The notes under the pieces: model-generated
What the model saw: the letters and a program-made list of their open reading frames with translations, nothing else
Told to the model about the DNA's origin: nothing
Database searches by the model: none
In this document: positions 46,551 through 58,544 of the stretch, piece by piece
Layout: every line of letters begins with the position of its first letter
Position numbering within the stretch: the first letter of the stretch is position 1
NCBI RefSeq assembly: GCF_000855665.1
Contig: NZ_JXSS01000116.1
Span: forward strand, 1-63,940
Source of the DNA: Lysobacter sp. A03
Lineage (GTDB): Bacteria; Pseudomonadota; Gammaproteobacteria; Xanthomonadales; Xanthomonadaceae
Length of the DNA stretch: 63,940 nt
Direction: 5' to 3'
Translations under genes and position numbers: made by a program

Positions 46551-47647
46551 ATGCCGAACTGCCATGGCTCAATCCCGCCCGCGCCGACGCGCTTCAGGCG
46601 CAACTGCGTGAGCGCATCCTGGTGATCGACGGCGCGATGGGCACGATGATCCAGCGTCACGGGCTGGAGGAGGCCGACTACCGCGGCGAGCGGTTTGCCG
46701 ACGGTTACGACCGCGAGCACGACATCGCCGACCACGTGCATGGCACCGACTGCGGCTGCGCCCGCGACCAGCGCGGCAACAACGATCTGCTCAGCTTGAC
46801 CCGCCCCGAGCTGATCCTCGACATCCATGCCGCCTACCTGGCCGCCGGCGCCGACATGGTGGAAAGCAACACCTTCAACTCCACCCGGACCTCGCTGGCC
46901 GATTACGGTCTGCAGCATCTGGCGCGCGAGTTGAACGCGGCCGGAGCGCGGCTTGCACGCGCCGCATGCGACGCGGCGGAACAGGAGACGCCGGGGCGGC
47001 AGTGCTTCGTGATCGGTGTGATCGGCCCGACCAGCCGTACCGCTTCCTTGAGTCCCGATGTCAACCGGCCCGGCTTCCGGGCCACCAGCTTCGACGACCT
47101 GCGCCTTGCCTACTGCGAGGCGGCCGAAGGGCTGATTGACGGCGGTGCGGACGTGCTGATGGTGGAAACCGTGTTCGACACCCTGAACGCGAAGGCGGCG
47201 CTGTTCGCCATCGCCGAGGTGTTCGAAGGGCGCGGAGCCCGGCTGCCGGTCATGGTCTCGGGGACGATCACCGATGCGTCCGGCCGCACCCTGTCGGGCC
47301 AGACCGCCGAAGCGTTCTGGTACTCGCTGAGGCATGCGCGGCCGCTGTCGATTGGCCTCAACTGCGCGCTGGGCGCGAAAGAACTGCGGCCGCACGTGGA
47401 CACCTTGTCGCGGATCGCCGAGGTTGCCGTCAGCGCACACCCCAATGCCGGGCTGCCGAATGCGTTTGGCGGCTACGACGAGACGCCCGAGGACACCGCC
47501 GGCATGTTGCGCGAGTTCGCCCAATCCGGCCTGGTGAATTTCGTCGGTGGCTGTTGCGGCACCACTCCCGAACACATCGCGGCGATCGCCGAGGCGGTCC
47601 GCTGCCTGCCGCCACGGCAGCCACCCCGCATCGCCGACGTGGCCTGA
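46547..47647 (+). CDS. metH: Methionine synthase, homocysteine-binding module (split MetH, part 1)
   Basis: 366 aa, equivalent to the N-terminal homocysteine S-methyltransferase barrel of Met[20 protein letters not shown] near the start; zinc ligands Cys273 (NCALG), Cys336 and Cys337 ([10 protein letters not shown]). It ends where the folate domain would begin in full-length MetH; part 2 starts 10 bp later in another frame. Split MetH is a stable arrangement in xanthomonads and is not a frameshift: this part has its own stop and part 2 its own start. ATGA-coupled to the regulator. Confidence 0.94.
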   Translation: MNAELPWLNPARADALQAQLRERILVIDGAMGTMIQRHGLEEADYRGERFADGYDREHDIADHVHGTDCGCARDQRGNNDLLSLTRPELILDIHAAYLAAGADMVESNTFNSTRTSLADYGLQHLARELNAAGARLARAACDAAEQETPGRQCFVIGVIGPTSRTASLSPDVNRPGFRATSFDDLRLAYCEAAEGLIDGGADVLMVETVFDTLNAKAALFAIAEVFEGRGARLPVMVSGTITDASGRTLSGQTAEAFWYSLRHARPLSIGLNCALGAKELRPHVDTLSRIAEVAVSAHPNAGLPNAFGGYDETPEDTAGMLREFAQSGLVNFVGGCCGTTPEHIAAIAEAVRCLPPRQPPRIADVA

Positions 47648-47657
47648 GGTCGACACG

Positions 47658-50341
<2,684 letters not shown>

Positions 50342-50345
<4 letters not shown>

Positions 50346-51484
50346 TCCCGCGCAGTGGTCCCGACGGACGTCCGCTGGTGGTCGGCATCGTCGGCAACGC
50401 CGGTGCCTACGGACGCTGGCTGTCGCGATTCCTGCAGGATCAAATGGGGCTGCAGGTCATCGGCCGGGATCCGGCAGGTGATACCCGCCTCTTGCCCCGC
50501 GAGCTGATCCTCCAGGCAGACGTGCTGGTCTTCAGCACCCCGATCCGGCACGCGGTGTCGGTGATCGACCAATACGTGGACCTCGCCGCTGGCGACGAGA
50601 AAGGCCGGCTGTGGCTGGACCTGACCTCGATCAAGCAGGCCCCGGTCGAGGCCATGCTGCGATCCTGCGCCGAAGTCGTCGGCCTGCATCCGATGACGGC
50701 GCCGCCGAAGACGGACAGCCTGAAAGGCCGGGTGTTGGCCGTCTGTCCGGCGCGGGTCGGCCGGTGGCAGGACTGGCTGGACCACCTGCTCCAGTCCCTC
50801 CAGGCCCATTGCGTCGAAGTCGACCCGACCGCGCATGACCGGGCCATGGCGCTGGTCCAGGGCATGTCCCACGCCTCACACATGACCCAGGCGCGGGCAC
50901 TGGCGACGCTGGCCGAGGACGCGGGTGGATTGCCGCTGCTGCATGCGCTGCGCACGGTCGGCTATGAGCTCGACCTGACCGTGACCGGCCGCATCCTGTC
51001 GGGCGATCCCTCGATCTACGAAGAAATACAGTTCGGCAACCCGCACGTCCTGCCCGTGCTGCAGCAACTCGCCGACTCGACCGCCCGGCTGCGCGACCAT
51101 GTGATTGACGGCAGTGACGCCGCCCGGCGCAACATGCGCTCAACCTTCCTGACGCAGCCGGCGGAGGTGTTCAGTGCGCAGGCGCTGGCCTCGCACAGCC
51201 ACGGGTTCGAACGGCTCGGCTACCTGCTGGCGGATCTGGACGGGGATCGATACCTGAGTGTGTTCCTGCCCGAAGATCGCCCCGGGTCGCTCCGAAGCCT
51301 GCTGGAGATCTTCGACCGCCTGGGCGTCAACCTGGCCTCCATCCACTCCTCGCGGACGCCGGAAGGCGAGCTGCATTTCCGGATCGGCATTGATGCGCTG
51401 CCGGTGCCGATGCCGGCGCTATGCGAGGCGGTTGAAACCGCCGGCATTGGCCGGGTTGTTGAATCCCGGGACAAGCCGGACTGA
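50342..51484 (+). CDS. tyrA: Prephenate dehydrogenase with C-terminal ACT domain
   Basis: 380 aa. Dinucleotide fold [19 protein letters not shown], a TyrA-type variant (GNxGxxG). Active-site histidines in [12 protein letters not shown] and [10 protein letters not shown]. The helical dimerisation region carries [19 protein letters not shown]-terminal ACT domain (about 295-375; [20 protein letters not shown]) is expected to bind tyrosine as feedback inhibitor. ATGA overlap with metH part 2 puts it at the end of the methionine operon, an unusual partner. No chorismate mutase domain. Confidence 0.9.
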
Positions 51485-51486
51485 GC

Positions 51487-52161
51487 TCACCAGACCAAGT
51501 CGTCAGGCACCTGGTACTGGGGGTCTGCGTAGGGATCGTCGGCAGCCGGCGCATCGGGATCCACCTTCAGCGCGACCGCCGGGGCGAACACCTGCTCGGC
51601 CTCGGCCAGCAGGGCTGCATCGACCAGCAGGTAACGGCCGTCGGCTTGCAGTACGCCCAGCTCGCCGGCATTGAGCGCCTTCAGCTGCTCGGCGGTTACG
51701 TGGATGCGCTTGATCTTGCCGCCGTATTCGAAGTGCCTGGCGATGTCGGCATCGGCGGAATTCAGCGCCTTGCCCTGCACGAGCTGGTTCAGTTTTGCGC
51801 GCGCCTCGCGCCGCTCGCGGGCGGCATCCTGCTTGGCCTTTTCCGCGGCGATGCGTTCATCCTTTTCGCGCTGGGCGCGGATCGCATAGGCCTTCGCCAG
51901 GTCGATGTCCTCGCGAGAGCGCGCCGCGCCGCGAGGCGGGCGGGTCTGGGCCGTTCGAGCTTGTCCGCGCCGCTTGCCTGGTGCATTTGCGGCACGAGCC
52001 GGCGTCGATTGATTCCCCGGCTTCTCTCCGCCGCGGTCTGCTCCGGCGTTGCCGCCTTTTCGCTCCGGGCTGGCGTCGCGCTTCTTCGCAGGACGGCGCT
52101 CGGGCTCGGGCGCAGGCTTGAAGCCCAGGCCCAACAACTGGTCGCGCAGGGTGTCATTCAT
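51487..52161 (-). CDS. DUF2058 family protein (YaiL-like)
   Basis: 224 aa from the ATG at 52161; a TTG 12 bp upstream is less likely. MNDTLRDQLLGLGFKPAPEP start; a long basic, low-complexity linker (about 20-85; Arg/Lys/Pro/Ala) suggests nucleic-acid contact; charged coiled coil about 85-125; conserved C-terminal domain RHFEYGGKIKRIHVTAEQL and YLLVDAALLAEA. Function unknown. Convergent with tyrA with a 2-bp gap. Confidence 0.85.
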   Translation of the reverse strand: MNDTLRDQLLGLGFKPAPEPERRPAKKRDASPERKGGNAGADRGGEKPGNQSTPARAANAPGKRRGQARTAQTRPPRGAARSREDIDLAKAYAIRAQREKDERIAAEKAKQDAARERREARAKLNQLVQGKALNSADADIARHFEYGGKIKRIHVTAEQLKALNAGELGVLQADGRYLLVDAALLAEAEQVFAPAVALKVDPDAPAADDPYADPQYQVPDDLVW

Positions 52162-52203
52162 GATGTTTTTCAACAGGCAAGGGGCGGCGGACGTTTCATG
52201 CGC

Positions 52204-52455
52204 TCAATAATGCGGCGGTGGCGGCTCGCCGGCAGGATCGGCGGAATGCGGGTTTGCCGCGACCGACAAGCGCAACTGGCGCAGGTCTTCCAGGGCACGG
52301 TGCAGCAACAACGCATTGCGCGCTTCCTCGTCGCGGGCGGCGGCCAGCGCATCACTGAGCTCGCCCAGATGGTGCTCCTGGAACGAGAGCCGGGTTTCCA
52401 GGTCGACCAGGCGTCGCTCGATCGCGTCGTCAGAACCAGAACCAGACCCGCTCAT
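52204..52455 (-). CDS. slyX: SlyX family coiled-coil protein
   Basis: 83 aa. After a Ser/Gly start ([10 protein letters not shown]) comes the SlyX heptad pattern [20 protein letters not shown], a central helix with [20 protein letters not shown], and the family-typical end [15 protein letters not shown]. Role unknown; small cytosolic coiled coil. Start codon overlaps the ugd stop (ATGA). Confidence 0.85.
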   Translation of the reverse strand: MSGSGSGSDDAIERRLVDLETRLSFQEHHLGELSDALAAARDEEARNALLLHRALEDLRQLRLSVAANPHSADPAGEPPPPHY

Positions 52456-53813
52456 GGGACCGCACCGTGTGGCCCGGTGCGCATCAACGAGCGACCGCGG
52501 CCGATCCCGTAGTAGGCGATGCCGGCTTCCTCCAGCTCTGCGGGATCGTAGAGATTGCGCCCGTCGAAGATCACTGTATCGGCCAATGCATCGCCGATGC
52601 GGCCAAAATCGGGGCTGCGGAACTGCTTCCACTCGGTGATCACGATCAGCGCGTCGGCGCCTTCCAGCGCGTCGTACTCCGAATCGCACAACACCAGATC
52701 GCCGCGCTCGCCGAAGATGCGTTTCGCTTCGCTGGACGCCTCCGGATCGAACGCGCGGACCTGCGCACCTGCGGTCCACAGCTGCTCCAGCAGGCGACGG
52801 CTGGGGGCCGCGCGCATATCGTCGGTATTGGGCTTGAAAGCCAGCCCCCACAAGGCAAACGTCTTGCCGGCGAGGGAATCGCCGTAGTGGCGCTCGACCA
52901 GTTCAAACAGGTGCTCCTTCTGGCGCTCGTTGACCGCCTCCACGGCGTCCAGCAATCGCGGCTGCAGACCGTGCTGATGGGCGGTGCGGGCAAGCGCCTG
53001 GACGTCCTTGGGGAAGCACGAACCGCCATAGCCCGCGCCGGGGTAGATGAACTGCCAGCCGATGCGCGGATCCGAGCCGATGCCCTGGCGCACCATTTCC
53101 ACGTCTGCGCCGACACGCTCGGCAATCGTGGCGATCTCGTTCATGAAGCTGATCTTGGTCGCCAGCATTGCATTCGCCGCGTACTTGGTCAGTTCGGCCG
53201 AGCGCACGTCCATTACCACGAACCGCTCGCGGCTGCGCACGAAGGGTGCGTAGAGGCGGCGCATCTTCTCGGACGCCTCGGCGTCGTCGGTGCCGATGAT
53301 GATCCGGTCCGGGCGCATGAAGTCGTTGACCGCATCGCCTTCCTTGAGGAACTCCGGATTGGACACGACCGTGAAGTCAATCTCCACGCCGCGCCGAGCG
53401 AGCTCAGCGGCGATGGTCGCGCGCACCTTGTCGGCCGTACCGACCGGCACCGTGGACTTGTCGACCACCAGCGCCGGCTCCTCCAGGTGCTGACCGATGG
53501 TCCTGGCCACCGCGAGCACGTATTGCAGGTCGGCGCTGCCGTCCTCGTCGGGAGGCGTACCCACTGCGATGAATATCACCTCCGCGTGGGCAATGGCCTG
53601 CACCGGATCGCTGGTGAAGTGCAGGCGCCCGGCGTCGTGGTTGGCACGCACCATCGGCGCCAGGCCGGGCTCGAAGATCGATACCTCACCCCGCTTGAGT
53701 CCATCGACCTTGGCCTGGTCGATGTCGACGCAGATCACCTCATGGCCGACTTCCGCCAGACAGGTACCGGTGACCAGACCGACATAGCCGGTGCCGAAAA
53801 TACTGACGCGCAT
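52452..53813 (-). CDS. ugd: UDP-glucose 6-dehydrogenase
   Basis: 453 aa. NAD motif [20 protein letters not shown] at residue 5; catalytic Cys266 in [33 protein letters not shown] and the C-terminal [13 protein letters not shown]. Oxidises UDP-glucose to UDP-glucuronate for capsule or lipopolysaccharide sugars. No other polysaccharide genes are nearby. First in the ugd-slyX-DUF2058 minus-strand group. Confidence 0.97.
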   Translation of the reverse strand: MRVSIFGTGYVGLVTGTCLAEVGHEVICVDIDQAKVDGLKRGEVSIFEPGLAPMVRANHDAGRLHFTSDPVQAIAHAEVIFIAVGTPPDEDGSADLQYVLAVARTIGQHLEEPALVVDKSTVPVGTADKVRATIAAELARRGVEIDFTVVSNPEFLKEGDAVNDFMRPDRIIIGTDDAEASEKMRRLYAPFVRSRERFVVMDVRSAELTKYAANAMLATKISFMNEIATIAERVGADVEMVRQGIGSDPRIGWQFIYPGAGYGGSCFPKDVQALARTAHQHGLQPRLLDAVEAVNERQKEHLFELVERHYGDSLAGKTFALWGLAFKPNTDDMRAAPSRRLLEQLWTAGAQVRAFDPEASSEAKRIFGERGDLVLCDSEYDALEGADALIVITEWKQFRSPDFGRIGDALADTVIFDGRNLYDPAELEEAGIAYYGIGRGRSLMRTGPHGAVP

Positions 53814-53870
53814 GCTGTTTCTCCTGTCCCGACCGCGGGAAGATCGACCCGAAGCCGGGGTGCGGAGCGG

Positions 53871-54650
53871 TTATTCTCCCGCGTTGTCCTTGACGATATC
53901 CAGCAACTCGACTTCAAACACCAGTGCCGCGTTGGGACCGATCGCGCCGCCCGGCGTACCGATTTCCCCGTAACCCAGCTCGGAGGGAATCCAGAAGCGG
54001 TACTTGCTGCCCACCGGCATCAGCACGATGCCTTCCTGCCAGCCGGGAACCACCTGCTGCAAAGGAAGGTCGGTCGGCTCACCGCGGTCATACGAGCTGT
54101 CGAAGGTCTCACCGTCGAGCAACGTGCCCTTGTAGTGGACAGTAACCACGTCATCCACGGTCGGCTTGGGGCCAGTGCCCTCCTCCAGCACCTGGTACTG
54201 CAGGCCTGAGTCGGTCACCACGACGCCCGGCTTTTTCGCGTTCTCGGCCAGGAATGCCTCTCCTTCGGCCTTGTTCGCATCCCCGATGGCAGCGGCGTCG
54301 GCGGCCCGCTTGGCCTGGAGCTTCTGGCCGAAGGCCTCCGCCACCTGCGCGGCCTGCTCGTCGGTCATCAGCGACTCGCCGCCATCCAGCTCGGTCTTGA
54401 TCGCCTTGGCCAGCGTGTCCACGTCGACCTCGTCCTTGACCTGCTCCAGCGCCTTGGCCAGGTCCAGGCCGATCATGTAGCTGACCTGCTCTTTCTCGGT
54501 GGCCAGGCCCTTGATCTTCAGCGGCTGGCCCTGGACGGTGGACGAGTCGGCAGCGTCGGTTTTCGGGGTGGCCTTGTCATCGGCCTGGCAGGCCACCAGC
54601 GCGAAGGCCATGGACGCTGCAAGCAGCGCGGTACGGGGGAAATGGATCAT
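53871..54650 (-). CDS. FKBP-type peptidyl-prolyl isomerase, Mip-like lipoprotein
   Basis: 259 aa. Lipobox LVAC with Cys at residue 21. The Mip-type N-terminal dimerisation domain is about 56-118 (EKEQVSYMIGLDLAKALEQV). The catalytic FKBP domain is about 150-255, with VTVHYKGTLLDGETFDSSYD, VVPGWQEGIVLMPVGSKYRF and ELGYGEIGTPG. Envelope-located folding catalyst. Sits directly downstream of a paralogue on the same strand (54725-55714). Confidence 0.93.
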   Translation of the reverse strand: MIHFPRTALLAASMAFALVACQADDKATPKTDAADSSTVQGQPLKIKGLATEKEQVSYMIGLDLAKALEQVKDEVDVDTLAKAIKTELDGGESLMTDEQAAQVAEAFGQKLQAKRAADAAAIGDANKAEGEAFLAENAKKPGVVVTDSGLQYQVLEEGTGPKPTVDDVVTVHYKGTLLDGETFDSSYDRGEPTDLPLQQVVPGWQEGIVLMPVGSKYRFWIPSELGYGEIGTPGGAIGPNAALVFEVELLDIVKDNAGE

Positions 54651-54724
54651 GGAATCTGGACTCCTTGGGGCAAGACGCCCCGGTACAGCTACCGGGGCGT
54701 TGGCAATGAAGTGAAGGATACGTC

Positions 54725-55714
54725 CTACTTGATGATTGCCTGCAGTTCGACGTCGAATACCAGGGTCGCGTTCGGCCCGATCGGACCGCCCGGGGTGCCC
54801 TTGCTGCCGTAGGCGAGATCGCCCGGAATCCAGAAGCGGTATTTGGCGCCTACCGGCATCAGGCCCAGTCCTTCCGTCCAGCCCGCGATGACCTGGTTGA
54901 GGCCGAATTCGGTCGGCTCACCGCGCTTGTAGGAACTGTCGAATACGGTGCCATCCAGCAGCTTGCCCTCGTAGTGGACCCGGACCTGGTCGGTCGGCAG
55001 CGGACGCTCGCCCGAACCCTGCCGCAGCACCATGTACTGCAGGCCGGAAGGCGTGGAGAACACTCCCTTCGTCTGCTTGTTCTCTGCGAGGAACTTCTCG
55101 CCTTCGCTACGGTTGGCCTCGCCCATCACCTTGGCCTGGGCCGCCATCTCGCCCTGCTGCTTCTCAGCCTCGCCCTGCATCTTCTGCGAGAAGCTGTCGC
55201 GGACCGCGTTGAGCTGGTCATCGCTCAGGGCGAGCTTGTCGCCAGCGAAGGTGGCGCGCACGCCCTGCAGCAGCTCCGGCAGGTCCAGCTCAGCCTTGAT
55301 CGGAGCCAGGTTGCGGCCGACATCGGCGCCCACCAGCCAGGCGACCTTCTGCTTGTCGACGTCGGGAATCTTGGCGTCGGCGGGCGCCTTTCCGGCGCGT
55401 GAGGCGATGCGCATCATCAGCGCCTGGCCGATGTCCTGCACCTCGCCCTCGGCGATCAATGGCGGCTTGCCATTGAATGCGTTGCTGATGGCGTGCTCGA
55501 AAGCGGCCAGGTCGATGTCAGCGGCCGCGGGCGTGATGGAACGGGCGATGTCATGGCCAACCATGTAACTGACTTTGGCGCGATCGGTGTTGAGCAAATT
55601 CTTCTCCTGGGCTGGAGCGTTCTGCGCAGCGGCAGCAACGGGAAACGCCACCGTGGCACCCAGCAGCGAAACGGTGGTGAACAACACGGCACTGCCGCGC
55701 AAGAAAGCCTTCAT
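54725..55714 (-). CDS. FKBP-type peptidyl-prolyl isomerase with duplicated N-terminal domain
   Basis: 329 aa from the ATG at 55714 (AGGAG 9 nt upstream). Cleavable signal peptide 1-30 (ends VAAAA-QN) rather than a lipobox. Two successive Mip-N-like units: about 47-108 (AKVSYMVGHDIARSITPA) and about 123-182 (KVAWLVGADVGRNLAPIK). The FKBP domain spans 224-329 (VRVHYEGKLLDGTVFDSSYK, VIAGWTEGLGLMPVGAKYRF). About 70 residues longer than the neighbouring paralogue because of the repeated unit. Periplasmic isomerase/chaperone. The tandem arrangement suggests a local duplication followed by specialisation. Confidence 0.9.
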   Translation of the reverse strand: MKAFLRGSAVLFTTVSLLGATVAFPVAAAAQNAPAQEKNLLNTDRAKVSYMVGHDIARSITPAAADIDLAAFEHAISNAFNGKPPLIAEGEVQDIGQALMMRIASRAGKAPADAKIPDVDKQKVAWLVGADVGRNLAPIKAELDLPELLQGVRATFAGDKLALSDDQLNAVRDSFSQKMQGEAEKQQGEMAAQAKVMGEANRSEGEKFLAENKQTKGVFSTPSGLQYMVLRQGSGERPLPTDQVRVHYEGKLLDGTVFDSSYKRGEPTEFGLNQVIAGWTEGLGLMPVGAKYRFWIPGDLAYGSKGTPGGPIGPNATLVFDVELQAIIK

Positions 55715-55803
55715 CCGGATTGCTCCTGTAAGTCGCCGGGGTGGCGGCGAAAAACGCCTATTGTCACGGTCGCGGTGCCGCGGGGCAATGACAAAGGAAA
55801 GTA

Positions 55804-55844
55804 TTGACGGTACGTGTTTCGGTGTTATAGTCGAATACAACACC
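55804..55844 (+). promoter_or_regulatory. Sigma-70-type promoter overlapped by a 24-bp palindrome (candidate YtrA operator)
   Basis: TTGACG (55804-55809), 16-nt spacer, TATAGT (55826-55831). GGTGTTATAGTC / GAATACAACACC (55821-55844) is an inverted repeat matching at 10 of 12 positions (half-site GGTGTTNTANTC) that covers the -10 box and the likely start site. A repressor bound here would block transcription of the peptide-GntR-ABC genes. Confidence 0.7.
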
Positions 55845-55870
55845 GACTGACCCTCTGCGAGGACGGCGCC

Positions 55871-56128
55871 ATGAACCGGAAGTTCAACAACTCCTTGTCC
55901 GCCCTGGCCATCACCGGCGCCATGCTGGTGACGACAGTGGTGTTCGGCCTGAGCCCGCTGGAAGTTGGGCCGACCACCGGAGCGGCAGTAGCAAGGTTCG
56001 ATGCGGGTCCGGCGCCCGCAGCCACTGGCCAATCATCCGCGACACCGGTTTCCGGCGCCAGCGGCGGCGCGGTCCAGTTCAGGCAAACACTTCTGATGCC
56101 CTACTTCTCATTTGTTCCACGGGGATGA
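55871..56128 (+). CDS. Small exported or membrane peptide ahead of YtrA-ABC operon
   Basis: 85 aa. N terminus MNRKFNNSLSALAITGAMLV has a basic start and a hydrophobic core to about residue 30, a signal peptide or single TM helix. The middle (35-70) is Pro/Ala/Gly/Ser-rich, and the end RQTLLMPYFSFVPRG is hydrophobic-aromatic. No known family recognised. First gene of the promoter with the palindrome and 4 bp ahead of the GntR gene, so it is co-expressed. Could be a substrate, a signal, or an accessory of the ABC transporter; each is speculative. Confidence 0.7.
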   Translation: MNRKFNNSLSALAITGAMLVTTVVFGLSPLEVGPTTGAAVARFDAGPAPAATGQSSATPVSGASGGAVQFRQTLLMPYFSFVPRG

Positions 56129-56132
56129 CCCA

Positions 56133-56507
56133 ATGACCGCAGTCCAATGGAGCGACGGTGCTCCGATCTATCGGCAACTGAAGGAGCGTGTCGTGGCAAT
56201 GATGCTCGATGGCGAGCTCAAGCCCGGCGATGCGCTGCCTTCGGTCCGCCAGGTTGCCGCCGACTATCAGCTCAATCCGATCACCGTGTCGCGCGCCTAC
56301 CAGGAGCTGGTGGACGAGGCACTCGTCGAAAAACGCAGGGGTTTGGGTATGTACATGACTGAAGGAGCAGCAGAGAAACTCCTGGCAAGCGAGCGCGAAC
56401 GGTTCCTGACCGAGGAGTGGCCCCTGGTGCTTGAACGCATCACCCGCCTGGGTCTGAATCTGGAACAGCTGGTAGCCGCGGACCCCAACAAGGCAGGTAC
56501 CCGATGA
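56133..56507 (+). CDS. GntR-family regulator, YtrA subfamily
   Basis: 124 aa from the ATG at 56133 with GGGGA upstream. Winged-helix domain about 10-75: APIYRQLKERVVAMMLDGEL, LPSVRQVAADYQLNPITVSR, AYQELVDEALVEKRRGLGMY. The short helical C terminus of about 45 residues lacks a UTRA/FCD ligand domain, which defines the YtrA type. These regulators usually repress their own operon with an adjacent ABC transporter, as laid out here. ATGA overlap with the ATPase gene. Confidence 0.9.
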   Translation: MTAVQWSDGAPIYRQLKERVVAMMLDGELKPGDALPSVRQVAADYQLNPITVSRAYQELVDEALVEKRRGLGMYMTEGAAEKLLASERERFLTEEWPLVLERITRLGLNLEQLVAADPNKAGTR

Positions 56508-57391
56508 ACGCCCTCCTCGATACCACCCCCGCAAATGTCGTCAGTGCCCGCAACCTCCGCAAGGTCTACAAAAAGGGCAAGCCGGCCCTGGACGGCGCGA
56601 GCTTCGAGATTCCGGCAGGACGGATCGTCGGCCTGATCGGTCCCAACGGTGCCGGCAAGACCACTGCGCTGAAGGCCATGCTGGGTCTGATCCCGTTCGA
56701 AGGCGAATTGACAGTACTCGGCCGGGATCCGCGCAAAGCCCGCGACGAGCTGATGCGCGACGTCTGCTTCATCGCCGATGTCGCGGTGCTGCCACGCTGG
56801 ATCCGCGTTCAGGAGGCGATCGAATTTGTCGCCGGCGTGCACCCGCGTTTCGATCGAGCGCGCTGCGACCGCTTCCTCAAGGGCACCAAACTGACGCCGA
56901 AGATGCGCGTACGCGAGATGTCCAAAGGCATGATCGTCCAGCTCCACCTTGCCCTGGTCATGGCAATCGACGCCAGGCTGCTGGTGTTGGACGAGCCCAC
57001 CCTGGGCCTGGACATCCTCTACCGCAAGCAGTTCTACCAGCGTCTGCTGGAGGACTACTTCGACGAGGAAAAAACGATCCTGATCACCACCCACCAGGTG
57101 GAGGAGATCGAGCACATCCTCACCGATGTGATGTTCATCAGCGAAGGCAGGATTGTTCTGGAAAGCGCGATGGACGAGGTTGGTGCGCGCTTCACCGAGT
57201 TGCTGGTCAACCCCGACCATGCGGATGCTGCCCGTGGTCTGGTCCCGGTGAATGAGCGGGCGTTGCCGTTCGGCAAAACCGTGATGTTGTTTGACGGCAC
57301 GCCCCGAGAGCAGCTCGTCCCGCTGGGCGAGATCCGCACGCCTGGCTTGGCTGACCTGTTTGTCGCGACGATGGAAGGGACCTACGAATGA
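56504..57391 (+). CDS. ABC transporter ATP-binding protein
   Basis: 295 aa. Walker A GLIGPNGAGKTTALKA (about 44-59); Walker B LLVLDEPTLGLDI (about 161); switch His in ILITTHQVEEIEH. The signature is degenerate: REMSKGMIVQLHLALVMA, with SKGM instead of SGGQ, as in some YtrB/CcmA-like ATPases. The Q-loop position is not a clear Gln. A C-terminal domain of about 70 residues follows. Coupled on both sides (ATGA) to the regulator and permease genes. Substrate unknown. Confidence 0.92.
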   Translation: MNALLDTTPANVVSARNLRKVYKKGKPALDGASFEIPAGRIVGLIGPNGAGKTTALKAMLGLIPFEGELTVLGRDPRKARDELMRDVCFIADVAVLPRWIRVQEAIEFVAGVHPRFDRARCDRFLKGTKLTPKMRVREMSKGMIVQLHLALVMAIDARLLVLDEPTLGLDILYRKQFYQRLLEDYFDEEKTILITTHQVEEIEHILTDVMFISEGRIVLESAMDEVGARFTELLVNPDHADAARGLVPVNERALPFGKTVMLFDGTPREQLVPLGEIRTPGLADLFVATMEGTYE

Positions 57392-58440
57392 ACGCCACCG
57401 ACACCTCACTGCCCACCAGTTCGCGGACGTTCGCGCCTGTCCATCCGACCCACACCTTCAAAATGCTGCTCAAGCGCGAGTATTGGGAGCACAAGGGCGG
57501 CTTCCTGTGGGCCCCCCTCATCGCCGGGGCCATCTCCCTGCTGTTGACCCTGATGGCGTTCATCGTCGCCGAGGTGGCCGCCCGCCGCGCCATCAGCAGT
57601 GGCGAGCTGAAGATCGGTGGCGAAGTCATGGTCAATGGACTCGACCTGGGCGCACTCACCGGCAAGCTGGACGCCGGGCAGATGCAACAGCTCGCACAGG
57701 GAATCGACCTGTCACTGCTGATGGCGGCCCTGTGGCCGTTCGTGGTCCTCGCCTTCGTGGTGTTCTTCTACTGCCTGGGCTCGCTGTACGACGACCGCAA
57801 GGACCGTAGCGTGCTGTTCTGGAAGTCGCTGCCGATCTCCGATACCCAGACCGTACTGTCCAAGGTCGTCAGCGCCACGTTGATCGCGCCGACTCTGGCC
57901 GTGGCAATGGCGCTGGCGACGATGGTCGGGTTCATGCTGCTGCTAAGCGCTATGGTCATGGCACACGGCGGCAATCCGATTGAACTGTTGTGGGGCCCGG
58001 CCAACCCGATGGCCCTGGCGGCGAGTCTGCTGGCGGCAATCCCGGTGTTCGCCCTGTGGTCGCTACCGACCGTAGGCTGGCTGATGCTGTGCTCGGCATG
58101 GGCACGGACCAAGCCTTTCCTGTGGGCCCTGATGGTGCCGCTGTTCGCCGGAATCATCGTCAGCTGGTTCCAGTTGATGAAGATGTTCGACCTCGACGCG
58201 TCTTGGTTCTGGTCCAACGTTGTCGGCCGGATGTTGCTGGGCACGGTGCCCGCCAGCGAACTGCCCTATCGCCAGAGCGCGGCGCAGGGCAGCGACGGAG
58301 TGAAGGATCTGCTGGCCCACATGTCTGCCAGCAATGTCCTCTCCAGCCTGGCCATGCCATCACTGTGGATCGGTGTAGCGGCAGGCGCGTTGATGATCTT
58401 CCTTGCGATCCGGCTGCGCCGCTGGCGGGACGAAGGCTGA
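57388..58440 (+). CDS. ABC transporter permease
   Basis: 350 aa integral membrane protein with about six TM helices: near residues 35-58 (GAISLLLTLMAFIVAEVAA), 110-132 (ALWPFVVLAFVVFFYCLGSL), 155-190, 210-238, 242-265 and 328-345. A large periplasmic loop of about 50 residues lies between helices 1 and 2, with GELKIGGEVMVNGLDLG. After helix 2 comes YDDRKDRSVLFWKSLPISDT, the conserved ABC-2 type cytoplasmic motif. Partner of the preceding ATPase; exporter-type topology is inferred. Confidence 0.88.
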   Translation: MNATDTSLPTSSRTFAPVHPTHTFKMLLKREYWEHKGGFLWAPLIAGAISLLLTLMAFIVAEVAARRAISSGELKIGGEVMVNGLDLGALTGKLDAGQMQQLAQGIDLSLLMAALWPFVVLAFVVFFYCLGSLYDDRKDRSVLFWKSLPISDTQTVLSKVVSATLIAPTLAVAMALATMVGFMLLLSAMVMAHGGNPIELLWGPANPMALAASLLAAIPVFALWSLPTVGWLMLCSAWARTKPFLWALMVPLFAGIIVSWFQLMKMFDLDASWFWSNVVGRMLLGTVPASELPYRQSAAQGSDGVKDLLAHMSASNVLSSLAMPSLWIGVAAGALMIFLAIRLRRWRDEG

Positions 58441-58544
58441 GCATCGGCCGCGGGGCGAACGCTGGCCCCGCGCGCAGTGAACCGGCCTTGCGCGACCGGG
58501 TTTCAGCGGACCGCTCAAACGACCCTTCATTTTCGGAGTAGACG

